A stretch of DNA of 64,000 nt from Stomoxys calcitrans (GCF_963082655.1 NC_081553.1:208944435-209008434); one strand, 5' to 3'; positions 42,038-53,794 are shown, counted from the stretch's first letter. Made by a program: numbers and translations. The notes: generated by a model from the sequence alone, not told the origin.

Positions 42038-43358
42038 TTGTATAGGTCGCTTGGGATTGTAAATGGGCCATATCGGTCCATGTTTTGATATACCTTCCAC
42101 ATAAACCGATCTTGGGTCTTGACTTCTTGAGTCTCAAGAGGGCGCAATTTTTGTTCGATTTGACTGAAATTATGCACATGGTGTTTTGGTATCACTTCCA
42201 ACAACTGATCTAAGTATGGTTTAAATCGGTCCATGTTTTGATACAGCTGCCATATAAACCGATCTTGGGTCTTGACTTCTTGAGTCTCTAGAGTGCGCAA
42301 TTCTCATCCGATTGGAATGAAATTTTTCACGACTTGTTTTGTTATCATATCCAACTTGTTATCATATCCAATTGTGCCAAGTATGGTTGAAATTGGTCCA
42401 TAACCTGATATAGCTGTCATATAAACCGATCTGGGGACTTGACTTCTTGAGCCTCTAGAGGGCGCAATTCTTAAGCGATTGGAATGAAATTTTGCACGGC
42501 GTGTTTCGGTATGACTTCCAACAACTGCGCTAAATAAGGTTTAAATCGGTCCATAACCTGATATAGCCGTCATATAAACCCATCTTGGGTCTTGACATCT
42601 TGAGCCTCTAGAGGGCGCAATGCTTATCCGATTGAATTGAAATTTTGCACGACGTGTTCCGTTATGATATCCAACAACTGTGCAAAGTATGGTTCAAATC
42701 GGTTCATAATTTGATATAGCCGTCATATAAACCGATCTAGGGTCTTGACTTCTTGACCTTCTAGAGGGCGCAATTTCTATTCGATTTGAATGAAATTTTC
42801 CACGACGTGTTTTATTATGACATCCAACAACTGTGCCAAGTATGTTTCAAATCGGTTCATAACCTGATATAGCTGTCATATAAACCGAATGTGGGTCTTG
42901 ACTTCTTGAGCCTCTAGAGGGCGCAATTCTTATCCGATTTGAATGATATAGCTGTCATATAAACCGATTTGGGGTCTTGACTTCTTGAGCCTCTAGAGGT
43001 CGCAATTATTATCCGATTTGCCTGAAATTTTGTATAACTTATCCTCTCATGACCATCAACATATGTGTTTATTATGGTCGAAATCGGTATATAGCCTGAT
43101 ACAGCTCCCATATAAATCGATCGATCTCTCTCTCGATCTTTTTTACTTCTTGAGCCCCCAAAGGGCCCAATTCTTATTCAAATTTAATTGTGGTCCAAAC
43201 CGGACCATATCTTGATATCGCTCTAATAGCATAGCAGATCTTTTCTTATATCCTGTTTTGCCTAAGAAGACATGCCGGGAAAAGAACTCGACAAATGCGA
43301 TCCATGGTGGAGGGTATATAAGATTCGGCCCGGCCGAACAAAGCACGCTTTTACTTGT
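42038..43358 (+). mobile_element. DINE-like element with B monomers (left block altered)
   Basis: From TATAGGTCGCTTGGGATTGT, about eight B monomers in plus orientation, then the right end CATGGTGGAGGGTATATAAG, hairpin CGGCCCGGCCG, and GCACGCTTTTACTTG. The left conserved block is represented only by the expanded CCGTCC array at 41365-41899 and is separated by SINE copy g. Confidence 0.85.
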
Positions 43359-44672
43359 CTGGTCTAGAAGGGATAGACGTGCAGAATTTATGCCGAAATT
43401 CAATCCGCCTTTCTTCTGTTTAGCCGATGTACCACTTCTGCAGTATTTGCTCCAAGGCTGAAACTAACATAACGATAATCAGAGAAGCTGTGGTCATCCA
43501 ATAGGAACGATAAGTGTGATACGATTCAAGTGTTTGCTGAGATCAAATTGAGGCAACTCTTCGTCTTATGGCCTCTGAATTGATTTTTTCCCCATGTTAT
43601 TGCCATTATAGGAACCCAGATATTCAGAGTAACGGTGGACTCAGGTTTCCTCACACCCCCCTTTGACTTTTGCGATATTTGCCAAATTTTGGATAAAGAA
43701 CTTCTTGTTGTAGAGTATTAGCAACTCGTCCTCGTCCTTGTCAAACTCAACGCTATTTTCAGTTACTTTTGCTTCTACAACGTTCGCATGATGACAAGGA
43801 AAAATTCACTGTATTTTGCTTGACATTCTCTACGAAGCAGGCAACGTTGTCCGTGCTGCTGCTGCTGCTGCTGCTCTTCCTGTTGCTGCCTTTGTCAATT
43901 TTGTTAACCTTTTTCTAAATCGAGTAAATTTTTCGTAGATTTTTTATATCGACTTTCTTGTCGTTTTTTTTTTTTTTCTACATTTCATTCGTTCGTTTGT
44001 TGATTCTCTGTGCCGGATTTCTGTCTGGTTATATTGATTTTTTAAGCTGTGTAATTTTTTCGCTGTTTCGCAATTTTGGCGATTTTTTTCTTTTTGTTTT
44101 TTGCTGTTACCCTTTGTCGTTTTGAAAATTTGTTTCACACCAATACGGCGAAAAAGGGCCTCTATTAAATTGTAAACTGGCTAAATTTGCAGCAAAATTT
44201 GGTTTGAGGTTTTCGTTTTGCTGTTGTTTTTTCTTGTTTTGGTCATATGTGAGTTTTTGTTTTTTTGGTGTTTTATTTTCCTTTGCCATTTTTTTTTTAT
44301 TTGTTACTTCCTAATGGTCATGTTTTAATTTGAATGTCTATCCTTTTTTGGCCGTTACTTTTTTTCAATTTGGAGGTTTGAGGTTAGTGGGTTTTGGCTA
44401 GCGGTCTTTTTTGGTCTGGTCATTAAAATGTTTAAAATGTGTTAAAGGCTGTTAACTTTATTTTATAGGAAGAGTATGAAATTTTGACTTTAAGTTTTTG
44501 TTCGCGAAATGCAAAATTCAGCAAAAGGAATCTACGAAAAAGGGGGTTTATTGTGAAAAGCTCCTTGGTTAGAGGCGAAAAACAAACTCAAATTCCTTTC
44601 GAGCTATGAGACCAGGTATTAACCTGGTTGATAATGCCTTTCCATGCAGACCATAGCTCGACACATTGCCTC
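43359..44672. other. Non-repetitive T-rich stretch
   Basis: Contains a (CTG)7-8 run near 43856-43876 and many T-runs (43965-43978, 44290-44300). There are no frames with recognisable motifs. It could be intron or spacer. Confidence 0.5.
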
Positions 44673-44972
44673 CTCATGCTATGCAAATTTTGCCCATGAA
44701 CATTCCACTAAAGAACAGCAGCAAACTTGAATGCCGTCCGATTCAAGTTTAAGCTCAATGATAAGGGGCCTCCTTTTTATAGACGAGTCCAAACGGCGGT
44801 GCCGCAATGCGACACCTCTTTGGAGAGAAGTTTTTACATGGCATAGTACCTCACAAATGTTACCAGCATTAGGAGGGGAAAACCACCGCTGAACATTTTT
44901 TTTCTAATGGTCTCGCCAGGATTCGAACCCAGGCGTTCAGCGTCATATGCGGATGCGCTACGGTGGGCATGA
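44673..44972 (-). mobile_element. SINE copy h
   Basis: A nearly full minus-oriented copy. Its strand has box B GGTTCGAATCC and body and tail blocks; it has a partial deletion after CAAACTTG. The flanks show imperfect direct repeats around CTCATGCTA, a possible target duplication. Confidence 0.87.
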
Positions 44973-45229
44973 GGCCTAGCCTACTCATGCTACGCCTCAA
45001 TATAGTCAATATGAGACACAGACATCAACCGGAACTAATTTTCGAACTACCTATGCGCTACGGAAAACCAAGCCAGCCATCCCGCAATGTCCTGCGGAGG
45101 TAGACAAATTTGCAACAGGAACGAAGGAAGCGCGCACGGCCCCTTAGTCTTCATGGAGGACTGTGACTTCCAAAAGGAAGCCACAGCCATCACGGAAGGA
45201 GAAGATGGTCACTAAGAATGGTAAGGAGC

Positions 45230-45960
45230 CGTCCTCTTACGCTAGAATGGCAAGGAAGCACAACAGAGATGAGCTGACTTAAGCAGTCATCAATATCGGC
45301 TGTGCATCCGGTAGGATTCCACCAGATCATCGGTCCCAGGTGGAGGATCTAGTTAACGATCAAATGATGAGCTGGGAGTTTAGAGGGGACATTTTTATGC
45401 TGCGTTTTGAGTCGGCGGAATGTATTGATACCGTCAAACAGCTCGTCAGAGGTATTCACGCTCCCTGGGAGGGCGATGGATATCCCCCATCTCACAAAGG
45501 CTACGGTCTTCATCAAGGGATGGGGCAGTAAATTTGCGACGCAACGCATGTTGGGATTCTTGGGCAAGCGAAACCAAGGTTTGGTCGCAGAGAAGTGGGA
45601 GGTCTTCCACAGAGAGGAGAAGGAGGAAGGAACTCTCTTTGTGGTTGGCATTGATCATGTCTCCGTGACGAGTTTGGCTAAGACTAAAGGCAGGGCGCAC
45701 TACGAGAGCAAAGCTGTCTTTTTCAAGATTGGGAAGACTAGGAAAGGCAGAAATTTTGATTCTGCGACACCAGGCCATGCAGTGGCAGGTGACTCAACAC
45801 CGCCCAACAAACAGGGGGCCGACAACGAGACAATCACGGCATCTCTCAATATTGGAAAGACTAGGAGAAGCAATGATCCTAATACTAAAATATCAGGCAG
45901 TGCAGTGGCGAGAGACCCAACACAGCCTAATAAACAGGAACCCGACGATAGGTAAAGATC
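45230..45960 (+). pseudogene. L4 ORF1 (DUF4780-like), frameshifted
   Basis: First part: VINIGCASGRIPPDHRSQVE, FMLRFESAECIDTVKQLV, then HAPWEG. A frameshift near 45475 leads into DIPHLTKATVFIKGWGSKFA, TQRMLGFLGKRNQGL, EEGTLFVVGIDHVSVTSLAK. The pattern of a W-rich strand, then VFIPxxxxxxTxxxLxxLxxQNxGLxxxxWxVxxxxxxxxGxxLVxxxDxxSxxxL, is typical of the RNA-binding domain in ORF1 of some LINEs and of DUF4780. The tail is made of tandem repeats. The DUF4780 assignment is from memory of the pattern. Confidence 0.7.
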
Positions 45961-46330
45961 CTAATATTGAAACATTAGGCAGCGCAGCCACGGGAGACTC
46001 AATGCAACCCAACGAACAGGGAGCCGATGATGGTACCATCACCTACTCCCAAGAAGCCCATTTTCTTAAGATTCGGAAGGCTAAGATAGGCAAAAATCGT
46101 AGTATTGAAACACCAGGCAGAACAGGGAATGGAAACCCAGTAAAGCTTAACGAACGAAAGGACCAGGCGATGGAACCATTACCGTTCGTCGGAAGACTAG
46201 ACTAGGCAATAAACCTTAAACGATGACATCAGGCAGTGCAGTGACAGGAAAGTCAATGCAGTCTAAAGAACAGGGAGCAGACGATGAGATCATCACCTAC
46301 GCCCAAGATGCCCATTTACTGGAGGACCAA
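45728..46330 (+). repeat. Coding tandem repeats in L4 ORF1 tail
   Basis: About five imperfect units of roughly 98-135 bp start near 45728, 45851, 45949, 46071 and 46190. They encode variants of IGKTRKG...TPGSAVAGDSTQPNKQGADDETIT. The later units are out of frame with ORF1 because of the stop at 45955. The repeat is imperfect but clear at the protein level (GSAV, QPNKQ, GADDETI). Confidence 0.83.
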
Positions 46331-47040
46331 TGATTCAGGTAATCCAGATAAACCTCCACCGGAGCGAGACTGCTACACACGCTCTGATGGAGAAAATCAG
46401 TAATGGCAATATTGCCTTAATTCAGGAGCCATGGGCGATGAATAGCACGGCCAGCGCCGAAACCGATTAGCTTCCGGAATAAGTTGAAGACCAACCGGAC
46501 AAAATTCGGAAGGCTACTCAGAAAAAAAAAGACTTGGGAAAGATAATTTAGATTGCCCAAGCATAGAAGATATTGACGAGACTGTCAACAGGATTACGAC
46601 TGCACTGGTGGGATCCTTCGAAGATAGTTGTCCTCTTCGGGAAAGGAAATCAGCCCAAGAAAAACCCTGGATGACCGCGAAGATTCGCAATATTGGAAAA
46701 GAGGTCCGCAGTCTTTTTTAACAGAGCACGTCCTAAGAAAGCGGAAGTCTATTGGGATGTGAATTACACACGGCTCAAGGATTACAATAAGATTACCAGA
46801 GCGGCAAAACGTGCCTCCTGGAAGCTTTTCTGCGAACAGGTCGATAGCGTTAAAGACGCCGCCAAGATAAAAAGGCTTCTCTCAAAAACCCATGTCCAAA
46901 CTGAAACTTTAGTAGACGATATGGGAGTGAGGGCAGAGACAACGGAGGACATGTTGAGGCTTTTGATAAAAAAAAACCCATTTTCCACAGGACACGAAGG
47001 GACTCACGGAGACAGCGAAATTTTGGAATAATGACGTTGA
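46331..47040 (+). pseudogene. L4 ORF2 start: endonuclease remnant and linker
   Basis: VIQINLHRSETATHALMEKI followed by NIALIQEPWAMN is the EEP endonuclease start (catalytic Asn in QINL, Glu in QEPW, both present). Right after it (about 46455) the reading passes to RNPRLANW-like linker sequence, so roughly 150-plus residues with the GDFN, TSIID and SDH boxes are deleted. Then follow RKSAQEKPWMTAKIRNIGKE, VRSLFNRARPKKAEVYWDVN, RAAKRASWKLFCEQVD, which is the usual WWxxxLxxLRxxxRxLFNxAR...K.sW..fc linker. Confidence 0.82.
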
Positions 47041-47099
47041 TGGAAGCTTTTTTTTGTGGTGAAAGAATCCTTGAGGAGCTTCAAACCATTTAAGTTAGG

Positions 47100-47900
47100 C
47101 ATTACTACCGAAAGAGGCAGACCATCTGGCGCCTCGTCTGGCCAAAATTTTCACAGCGTGCCTAGGACTTTCATATACTCCGAAAGTCTGGCAGGAGGCA
47201 AGGGTGGTGTTTATACCTAAGCCCGGCAAGGCAAGTTATGCGACACCAAAGGCCTACAGACCCATAAGCTTTACGTCCTTTCTACTCAAAGCCATGGAAC
47301 GAATTGTAGACACCATGATAAAGAGTATGACATCCAGCAGAGTGTTCAAATTCAAAGAGCATGCCTTTGTCGAGGGAAGGTCGGTGGAGGCTGCCCTGGA
47401 GACTGAGGGATTTGAACCCATCTGCTATGCAGACGATGTTATAATACTTCTAAGAGGTAAGGATCCGAACGAGCTATGCAGAATGGCCGAAAAGGTCAAG
47501 CATATGGCATATGACAGAGGTCTCAATGTTAACCCAGAGAAGACTGAAATATGCCTGGTCACGAGGAAGACGAAGGTGGGCCAATTTAATTGGAAGTGTC
47601 ACATTCAGCAGCGTACTGAGAAGGCTTACCGATGTTGGGCACTATGTAGACAGGCCGTAGGCTCAAAATGGGGCCTAAATCCTAGGATAGTCCACTGGCT
47701 CTACAGGAGCGTGACTAGACCAATACTTACTTACGCCTCAGCAGTTTGGTGGACTGCTATGGAGAAAAGGTGCAACATTAGGACCATACAACAGGTTCAG
47801 AGAATATGTTTTCTTGGCATAGGCGGAGCGATGAGGACCACGCTCACTACGGCACTGGAGACTATTCTAGATATCCGACCCGACGGCGGCTATGAGACTT
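47100..47900 (+). pseudogene. L4 reverse transcriptase with internal deletion, YADD kept
   Basis: The frame at 47204-47902 has VFIPKPGKASYATPKAYRPI, SFTSFLLKAMERIVDTMI, EHAFVEGRSVEAALE, then directly EGFEPICYADDVIILLRG (YADD 47426-47437), NPEKTEICLVTRK, WALCRQAVGSKWGLNPRIVH, PILTYASAVWWTA and GGAMRTTLTTALETIL. Between VEAALE and EGFEP about 80-90 residues containing motifs A and B are missing, yet the frame stays open. It is therefore inactive despite an intact motif C. Confidence 0.9.
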
Positions 47901-48930
47901 AAGGCGGTGGGAGAATGGATTGAGGATGGGAGCAGCTCATACCATATACCATCGCGGTATAATCGAGGCGACGATAGGAAACCTGGAAGGAAGGGAAGAG
48001 GTTTCCGATCGGATACCTGAGATGAACTTTGAAGTCGAGTGCGAGGCACTGCCACCATCGGCACAGTCTTGGATTGACGGAACCCTATTATTGCCATCTG
48101 CAAGATCATGTAACACGGATGGATCAAAGCTAGAGGACAGAGTGGGCATGGGGGTCTACATTGAGAACCCAGGGACTGAAAACTGTTTAAGACTGCCTGA
48201 CCATTATACGGCCCTGCAGGCAGAGACCCGGGCGATTACGGAATGCGTGAAGTGGTGTGGTACTAACGCGAGGATGTCGAGTGTGAACATCTTTTCTGAC
48301 AGTAATATTGCCATAAGGGCAATAACAACCAGGACGGTTGCAGTGTAAGATGGAGATTAACGCCTTCTCTGAGGATGGCAAAATCCGCATCGTTTGGGTG
48401 CCGGGCCATAACAGAGTAAGGGGAAATGGAAGGGCAGACGATTTGGCGGAGAAGGCCAGAGGACTACCGTCAATAACCTTGGTTAAACCGAAGCCTTACG
48501 GGTCGACGCAGCCGAGTTAAGGGAGTCGGCGACGATTGCTTATGCAACATTGTGGAACAGCGAAACTGTCGGTGAGACGGCGAAAATCCTATGGGCGGGA
48601 TCCAGATCGTGAGAAGACGAGGCTATTACTGAAAGGAAGTCAGAAGGAGGTCAGTAAAGCTATTGGTATCATAACGGGACATATAGGACTCCGAGCTTAC
48701 TTATGTAAAATCGGTGCGGCAAGTGATAGCATGTGTAGGACAGGGCAGGGCGGCAAGTGATATCGTGTGTAGAGACGTTGGAGCATTTCCTTTGTCATTG
48801 CCCGGCTTTCGTGTACAACACATACCGGTACTTAGGTGGAGACACAATATCACACATGAACCAACTTAGGGGAGTGGTATTGAAAACAATTAAGGATTTT
48901 GTAAGTAGCACGAAATTCCTAACTTAAAAT
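47900..48930 (+). pseudogene. L4 RNase H and C-terminal zinc finger
   Basis: RNase H: CNTDGSKLEDRVGMGVY (Asp about 48118), ALQAETRAI (Glu about 48223), VNIFSDSNIAIRAI (Asp about 48298), then after a frameshift near 48345 IRIVWVPGHNRVRGNGRADD (His about 48407). All four catalytic positions are present. C-terminal part: IITGHIGLRAYLCKIGAASD, then ETLEHFLCHCPAF and a STKFLT end. At 48705-48765 an imperfect repeat of GGCAAGTGATA..TGTGTAG disrupts the Cys pair. Several frameshifts. Confidence 0.88.
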
Positions 48931-49123
48931 GTTCTTTTTAGAGGTTACCTTATAGTTTTTAGAGCGCACAACAAGCCGATTACTGGCTTAGGTGTATGTA
49001 CATAGTGGAATGGGGGCGGACATATGGGATAGACACATGAAGGACCGGCGGATCTTTAAAAAATGTGCTATTCCAAAAGGTAGCTATGAAATACGATCGT
49101 GAAAGTAGATAACCAATAGAAAA

Positions 49124-50332
49124 CAAGTAAAAAGGCGTTAAGTTCGGCCCGGCCGAACTTTGGATACCCACCACCTCGGGTATATATGTAAACCACCTTT
49201 CATCAAAATTCGGTGAAAATTTCATACCTTATGTCCCATATCAGTTATATCAAAATAGGTTCCGATTTGGACCAAATACTAATAAGTATACTAGCTAAAT
49301 CTTAAAATAAACCGATCTGAACTATATACGACACGGATGTCGAAAAGCCTAATGTAAGACACTGTGTCAAACTTCAGTGAAATCGGATTATAAATGCGCC
49401 TTTTATGGGGCCAAGACTTTAAATAGAGATATTGCTCTACATTGCAGCTATATCCAAATCTGGACCGATTTGGGACAAGTTGCATAAAAATGTTGAAGAG
49501 CCTAATACAAAGCACTGTCCCAAATTTCGGCGAAATCGGACAATAAATGCGCCTTTTATGGGGCCAAGACTTTAAATCGAGATATCGGTCTATATGGCAG
49601 CTACATCCAAATCTGGACCGATCTGTGTGATATTGCAAAAGTATGTCAAGGCCTTTAACCTAACTTACTGTCCCAAATTTCGGCGACATCGGACAATAAA
49701 TGAGCATTTTATGGGCCCAAAACCATAAATCAAGAAATCGGTCTATATGGCAGCTATATCCAAATCTGAACCGATCTGGACCAAATTGAAGAAAGATTTC
49801 GAAGGGGCTAACACAACTCATTGTCCCAAATTTTAGCAAAATCGGATAATAAATGTGGGTTTTATGGGCCTAACACCATAAATCGGTGAATCGGTCTATA
49901 TGGCAGCTATATCCAAATCTGAACCGATCTGAGTCAAATTGACGGAGGATGTGAATGGGCCTAACACAATTCACTGTCCCGAATTTCATCAAAATCGGAT
50001 AATAAATTTGGCTTTTAGGGGTCTAAGACCCCAAATCGGAGGATCGGTCTATATGGGGGCTATATCAAGATATAGTCCGATATAGCCCATCTTCGAACTT
50101 AACCTGCTTATGGACAAAAAAAGAATCTGTGCAAAATTTCAGCTCAATATCTCTATTTTTAAAGACTGTAGCGTGATTTCAACAGACAGACGGACGGACA
50201 TGTCTAGATCGTCTTAGATTTTTACGCTGATCAAGAATATATATACTTTATAGGGTCGGAAATGGATATTTCGATGTGTTGCAAACGGAATGACAAAATG
50301 AATATACCCCCATCCTTCGGTGGTGGGTATAA
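49124..50332 (-). mobile_element. DINE-like element with A monomers, complete
   Basis: Left: ACAAGTAAAAAGGCGTTAAG, hairpin TTCGGCCCGGCCGAA, GGATACCCACCACCTCGGG. The core holds about five A monomers (minus orientation). Right: AAGACTGTAGCGTGATTTC, ACAGACAGACGGACGGACATG, ATATATATACTTTATAGGG, GTTGCAAACGGAATGAC, CCCCATCCTTCGGTGGTGGG, TATAA. Subterminal inverted repeats TACCCACCACC / GGTGGTGGGTA. It serves as reference for the interrupted copy at 25.6-27.4 kb. No coding capacity. Confidence 0.9.
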
Positions 50333-50967
50333 TAATTATTGTGGAACTAAACGAGACCCGTAGACCTGAATGTCTTTATCATCAGCTTAAAAATGCTTAA
50401 AGGAAAATCCATTATCACAAAACCATTTTATGGTGTAGCAAAGCGCACCGGGCCAGCTAGTTACTTTTAAAATAAAAAAAACTTAAAAAAAAAAACTGTT
50501 TTCCCTGTCTTATTCTATCGTGGTCTTATCCCATTATGATTAAACCTTCAACCTTTAACAAATAAAGTCCTAATATTTGCAAATTAGACATGACCTTAAA
50601 GTATGCTTCACCTCACATTAGACTAATTATTTGTCCATATTTATTTTGGTCTTCCTGCATCAAAATTAAATCCGAAATGTTGTCGTCCCTTTTTAATTGT
50701 TTGCTCAATGGCGGCAGACATCATGTGTTTATGTATGCGTTTTTTTATTTGTCAAGCCGTATTGAGGATGTGGGTGATGAGGGTGGTAATGCTGGTTGAG
50801 TTTGTCTAATATTTACGTATAAATCCCAAATATTTCAATGGCTTAATTAGTTAGGTACATGAAAAGACGGTAAAGCTTTAGGGTAATTTGGGGCTATAAG
50901 CTGCTGAATTGAGGGATATGTTGACATCGGATATCGAACAATGAATAGATTGGAGCTATATATGGCA
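50333..50967. other. Spacer including a possible Helitron 3' end
   Basis: At 50440-50459 the sequence AAGCGCACCGGGCCAGCTAG is followed by T. A GC-rich palindromic segment ending CTAG before T is the usual 3' terminus of Helitrons, so 50380-50459 may be a truncated Helitron end. The rest (50460-50967) is AT-rich without recognisable content. Confidence 0.5.
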
Positions 50968-51129
50968 TCTTATATATAAAAATCAAATTGTGTTTGTTCC
51001 GTATAGACTCAAAAACGGCTGAATCGATTACCTTGAAATTTTCACAGATTGTGTCAGGTTCGTCTGGAAGGAAACACAGGCTATATAATTTTTTGATATC
51101 GGGAGGGGAGCGAACCCTCCCCCTTGCCT

Positions 51130-52900
51130 CGAAAGTACTACCCAGAAATAAAAGTTGACCTATCGAGACAATATGGGATTCAAATGAAAGGTATTCAAGA
51201 GTAGAGTACGAATTTCATAATAAAAGTTGGGTCCAAGTACCTGGGGGGCCGCCCCAGCCCCAAAACCCCTTGAAATAGGTTTATTTGACGATCATGACAA
51301 TATGGGACTCAAATGAAAGGTATTCGGGAGTAGATTACGAATATGGTCAGGAAGTAGAAATCGGCTTCATAATTTATTGATAACGGAAAGGGGGTAACGG
51401 TGGAGGGGTTAACGGTGGAGGGGGTAACGGTGGAGGGGGTAACGGTGGAGGGGGTAACGGTGGAGGGGGTAACGGTGGAGGGTCCACCGTTACCCCAAAA
51501 AACACCTCAAAAAATCTAAAGTGGACCGATAAAGACAATTTGGGTATCAAATGAAAGGTATGCGAGAGTAGATAACGAATCTGGCATGCAAATTCATATC
51601 GAAGTATTGGGGGTCACCCACCCCCACAAAAACGCCAAAAATGGGCATATTAGCCAATGACGGATATATGGTATTCGGTTTGTTTGTTCCATATGGACTG
51701 AAAAACGGCACAAACGATTTTCTCGAAATTTTCGCATATTGTGTAAATTGGTCTGGAAGGAAACATAGGCTATATACATTTTCGGTATCGGAAGGGGGGA
51801 CGGACCCTCCCCCTTATGCCAAAAACACAGCCCAAATTCAAAAGTGGACCGATAAAGACAATATGGGTATCAAATGAAAAGTATGCGAGAGTAGATAACG
51901 AATCTGGCATGCAAATTCATGTCGAAGTATAGGGGGTCACCCCACCCCACAAAAACGTCCAAAATGGGCATATTAGCCAATCACGGATATATGGGACTCG
52001 GTATGTTTGTTCCGTATGGACTAAAAAAACGGCACAAATGATTTTCTCTATATTTTCGCATATTGTATAGATTGGTCTGGAAGGAAACATAGGCTATATA
52101 ATTTTTCAGTATCGGAAGGGGGGACGGACCCTCCCCCTTATGCCAAAAACACAACACAAAATCAAAAGTGGACCCATCGGGACAATAAAGGTATCAAATG
52201 AAAGGTATTGGACACGAATATGGTATTAAAATTTGGGTCCAAGTACCCAGCGGGGGGCCCGCTGAACCCCAAAACTTCTCTAAACAGATATGTTCGAAGT
52301 TCATGTCAATATGGGACTCAAATGAATAGTATTAGGCAGTAGATTACAAATGTGGCATAAAACATTAGGTCCAAGTAATGGTAGGTCGCCCACCCCCAAA
52401 TACCCCCAAATGGGCATATTAGCCGACCATTGCTATATAGAACTCAAATAAAAGGTATAAGTGAGTAGATTACGAATATGTCTGATATGCCATTAATATT
52501 TGCGTTCAAGTCTAGGTGGCACTTTTCCTCAGATACGATTCCACAGATACGTCAAATGGGTTATTTGACCCATTATGACAATATGGGACTCAAATGAAAG
52601 GTATTTGAGAGTAGAAAATGAATTTGATTTCCAATTTTGGAGCCAAAGGTTTTGGTGTACGTCCTAAAGCACCCCCTAAACTGAACTTCATTTTCGAGTA
52701 TGGCAATATGAAGCTCAAATCAACGGTATTTGGGAGTAAAGAAGGAATTTGATATCTATTTTCAGGGCTAAGTGCCGATGGCTGCCCTAAAACACCTTCC
52801 AAACGGTTCATATCTACCGGCCATGGCAATATGGGGCTCAAATTAAAGGGATTTGGAAGCACAGCACAAATTTGATATCCATATTTGAGTCGAAATGTCT
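51130..52900 (-). repeat. C-monomer array within the Helitron
   Basis: Monomers are marked by GACAATATGGGACTCAAATG, AAAGGTATTYGAGAGTAGA and GGGTCCAAGTA. A longer unit of 322 bp is seen from GGGCATATTAGCCAATGACG at 51643 to the same words at 51965. These are the same repeat family as 15.4-17.4 and 20.2-22.9 kb, in the opposite orientation. Confidence 0.85.
51391..51496. repeat. 16-bp minisatellite ending in a perfect hairpin
   Basis: Five to six copies of GGTAACGGTGGAGGGG run from 51391. The last copy forms a perfect inverted repeat: arms GGGGTAACGGTGGA (51466-51479) and TCCACCGTTACCCC (51483-51496) around a GGG loop. It lies inside a C monomer at the place where other monomers have a short ACCCTCCCCC segment. 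Confidence 0.93.
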
Positions 52901-52935
52901 GAGGTGCCATCCCTCCCCTAATGAGAACATTACCC

Positions 52936-53215
52936 TAAGGAAGAACATTACCACCAGGAAAGAAGAAGGGGCAAATTCTCACACATCAATGAATGCTTTC
53001 CGATTCAAATTTAAACTCAATGATAACGGATCCTATTTTGATAGCCGGGCCCGAACGGCGTCCCGCAGTGCAACACCTCTTTGAGGAAAATTTTTTAAAT
53101 GACCATGCATGGCATTGTATTTCGCAAATGTCGCCAACATTAAGAGGGGATAAACACCGCCTTGGCCGATGGTCTCGCCAGGATTCAAATGCGTTCAGAG
53201 TCATAGGTTACAATA
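52936..53215 (-). mobile_element. SINE copy i, diverged
   Basis: A minus-oriented copy with body blocks (TCAATGAATGCTTTCCGATTC, CGTCCCGCAGTGCAACACC) and the box B region (GGATTCAAATGCG on the plus strand), all diverged. It is nested in the Helitron near its 3' end. Confidence 0.8.
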
Positions 53216-53309
53216 GCACGAATATCCGCATTCAGGGCTAAGTATCCCCACCCTATAAAGATATTAGAGAGTCAAAGACGGCGCAGCGGAGCGGGCCCGG
53301 TTCGGCTAG

Positions 53310-53794
53310 TGATTATATATAGAAACACACTCGTATATGACTCTTGTCTATCCTTTTAATGCTTATAAATCACAATGCTACATTTAAGCAACTTAAAAGC
53401 TTTACATGAAATCATCCGCTCTTTTGTAATCGCATGTGAGTTTTTGTTGGCAAAAAATGTCTTCCAACAAAGTTCAAGGGACATGATTAATTAACCATAC
53501 AAAACGGAAATTTCTTGACATTGAGAAACCTTTTGTGTCATTTGCAAATGTTTTAATGTCCAGTTAAAATCCCCACGGAGAGGAAATTCCATTGAATGTT
53601 TTCGTAGAAACAAAAAACAAAAAGGATTGTTTCAACAGTTCATGTTGGGTATGCTGTACTTGAAATTTGAAATTTTTGCACATCACATTAGATCTGATAA
53701 TGTGTAAAGCAAATGGAAACATTTTTTACTCATACCCACGAGTATACTGGTGAATTCAGTGCACAGCATTACAGCCTCAAGAAACAAGTAAGTG
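53310..53794. other. AT-rich spacer
   Basis: No recognisable gene or repeat between the Helitron end and SINE copy j. Confidence 0.5.

Larger units (their letters stand above)
45000..48935 (+). mobile_element. LINE copy L4 (ORF1 + ORF2), most complete, defective
   Basis: This LINE carries ORF1 (45230-45960) with a repeat-expanded tail, then ORF2 as endonuclease start (46331), a large endonuclease deletion, linker, RT with internal deletion, RNase H with all catalytic positions, and a CCHC-type end (to about 48930, ending STKFLT). The overall order is that of I/LOA-like RNase H LINEs. Frameshifts and deletions prevent autonomy, but several domains are well preserved, so it is younger than L1. 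Confidence 0.88.
50968..53309 (+). mobile_element. Non-autonomous Helitron carrying C monomers
   Basis: The 5' end is TCTTATATATAAAAATC directly after an A (50967). The 3' end is GCGGGCCCGGTTCGGCTAG followed by T (53310). 5'-TC, 3'-CTAG, a GC-rich palindrome near the 3' end and insertion between A and T are canonical Helitron features. The 2342-bp interior has no Rep/helicase frame; it holds minus-oriented C monomers, a 16-bp minisatellite and a SINE. The block CGTATAGACTCAAAAACGG...GGTCTGGAAGGAAACA..GGCTATATA recurs at about 51000, 51690 and 52015. Confidence 0.85.
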
